Origin: Mesorhizobium denitrificans
GTDB lineage: Bacteria; Pseudomonadota; Alphaproteobacteria; Rhizobiales; Rhizobiaceae
Direction of reading: 5' to 3'
Length of the DNA: 50,469 nucleotides
Assembly (NCBI RefSeq): GCF_003403035.1
Contig: NZ_QURN01000020.1
Location: 1 to 50,469, forward strand
Shown: positions 50,377 through 50,469 of the stretch, in pieces
How the letters are laid out: each line of letters starts with the position of its first letter
How positions within the stretch are numbered: position 1 is the first letter of the stretch
Program-made: the position numbers and the translations under genes
The notes under the pieces: model-generated
What the model was told of the DNA's origin: nothing
The model's database searches: none
The model's input: the letters and a program-made list of their open reading frames with translations, nothing else

Positions 50377-50469
50377 TGTTGATTTCCACCCAGAAGTGAG
50401 CCGGGTAGGCGTCTAATTTCCACTGAGAATTGAGCCATGTGAACCTTTCCCCAAAGCGGTGAGCGGCGG
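50377..50469. mobile_element. Terminal part of an IS21-like element
   Basis: The sequence starts TGTTGATTTCCACCCAGAAG and then has a second, related repeat AATTTCCACTGAGAATTGAG at 50415, the multiple end-repeats typical of IS21-family elements. The rest of the element, including istA/istB genes, lies outside the window. Confidence 0.65.

Overview
The window looks like part of an accessory repABC replicon from a high-GC alphaproteobacterium of the Hyphomicrobiales (rhizobia, Agrobacterium, Shinella or Ochrobactrum type). The evidence is a repABC cassette with two identical parS-like palindromes and a counter-transcribed RNA locus, insertion sequences of the IS3, IS5, IS21, IS66 and ISL3 families, and large catabolic operons with ABC importers. 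No tRNA, rRNA or CRISPR array was recognised.

Layout. (1) 1-7.4 kb: a perfect 92-bp palindrome starts exactly at base 1, followed by a pyrimidine-rich tract. Plasmid-maintenance genes follow: three hypothetical genes, SSB, a serine-recombinase homologue lacking catalytic residues, a lipoprotein, a secreted thermonuclease-like protein and a HipBA toxin-antitoxin pair. (2) 7.4-15.5 kb: a tyrosine recombinase, a VapBC pair, repC-repB-repA on the minus strand, a short zinc-ribbon protein gene and a small regulator gene. (3) 15.6-17.6 kb: insertion-sequence debris, namely an IS3-family element whose last 248 bp are tandemly duplicated, an IS66 fragment and an ISL3 fragment. (4) 17.6-27.5 kb: a nine-gene minus-strand operon with an AcuI-like acryloyl-CoA reductase, an AcuR-like TetR regulator, an ADP-forming acyl-CoA synthetase, an acyl-CoA dehydrogenase, a PotABCD-type importer and an enoyl-CoA hydratase. 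(5) 27.6-31.4 kb: an iron-uptake remnant (MFS gene fused to an AraC tail, TonB receptor cut by a second IS3-family element). (6) 32.2-49.5 kb: a second catabolic locus. One plus-strand operon holds a class III aminotransferase, aldehyde dehydrogenase, AMP-forming CoA ligase, flavoprotein and amidohydrolase-like protein, followed by a BetI-like TetR regulator. Next come a minus-strand DAO flavoprotein, acetylpolyamine-amidohydrolase-like protein and amidase, then a plus-strand dipeptide-type ABC importer. (7) 49.6-50.5 kb: an IS5 remnant, a flavoprotein gene fragment and the end of an IS21-like element.

How the genes fit together. The first operon is arranged to import a small charged compound, attach CoA using ATP, and pass it through acyl-CoA dehydrogenase, hydratase and acryloyl-CoA reductase steps. 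DMSP, acrylate or a betaine-like acid is a reasonable guess. AGAC/GTCT palindromes precede both acuR and acuI. The second locus looks built to import an amide or acylated amine, hydrolyse it, deaminate the amine, oxidise the aldehyde and activate the acid with CoA. TTGATTG/CAATCAA-type palindromes in front of both plus-strand arms, each followed by a TTGACA box, suggest that one BetI-like repressor controls the set.

Most promising leads: the 92-bp terminal palindrome (a candidate hairpin end), the acuR/acuI operon with its ADP-forming synthetase, and the two-operon BetI-like regulon that includes an amidohydrolase lacking its metal-binding motifs.
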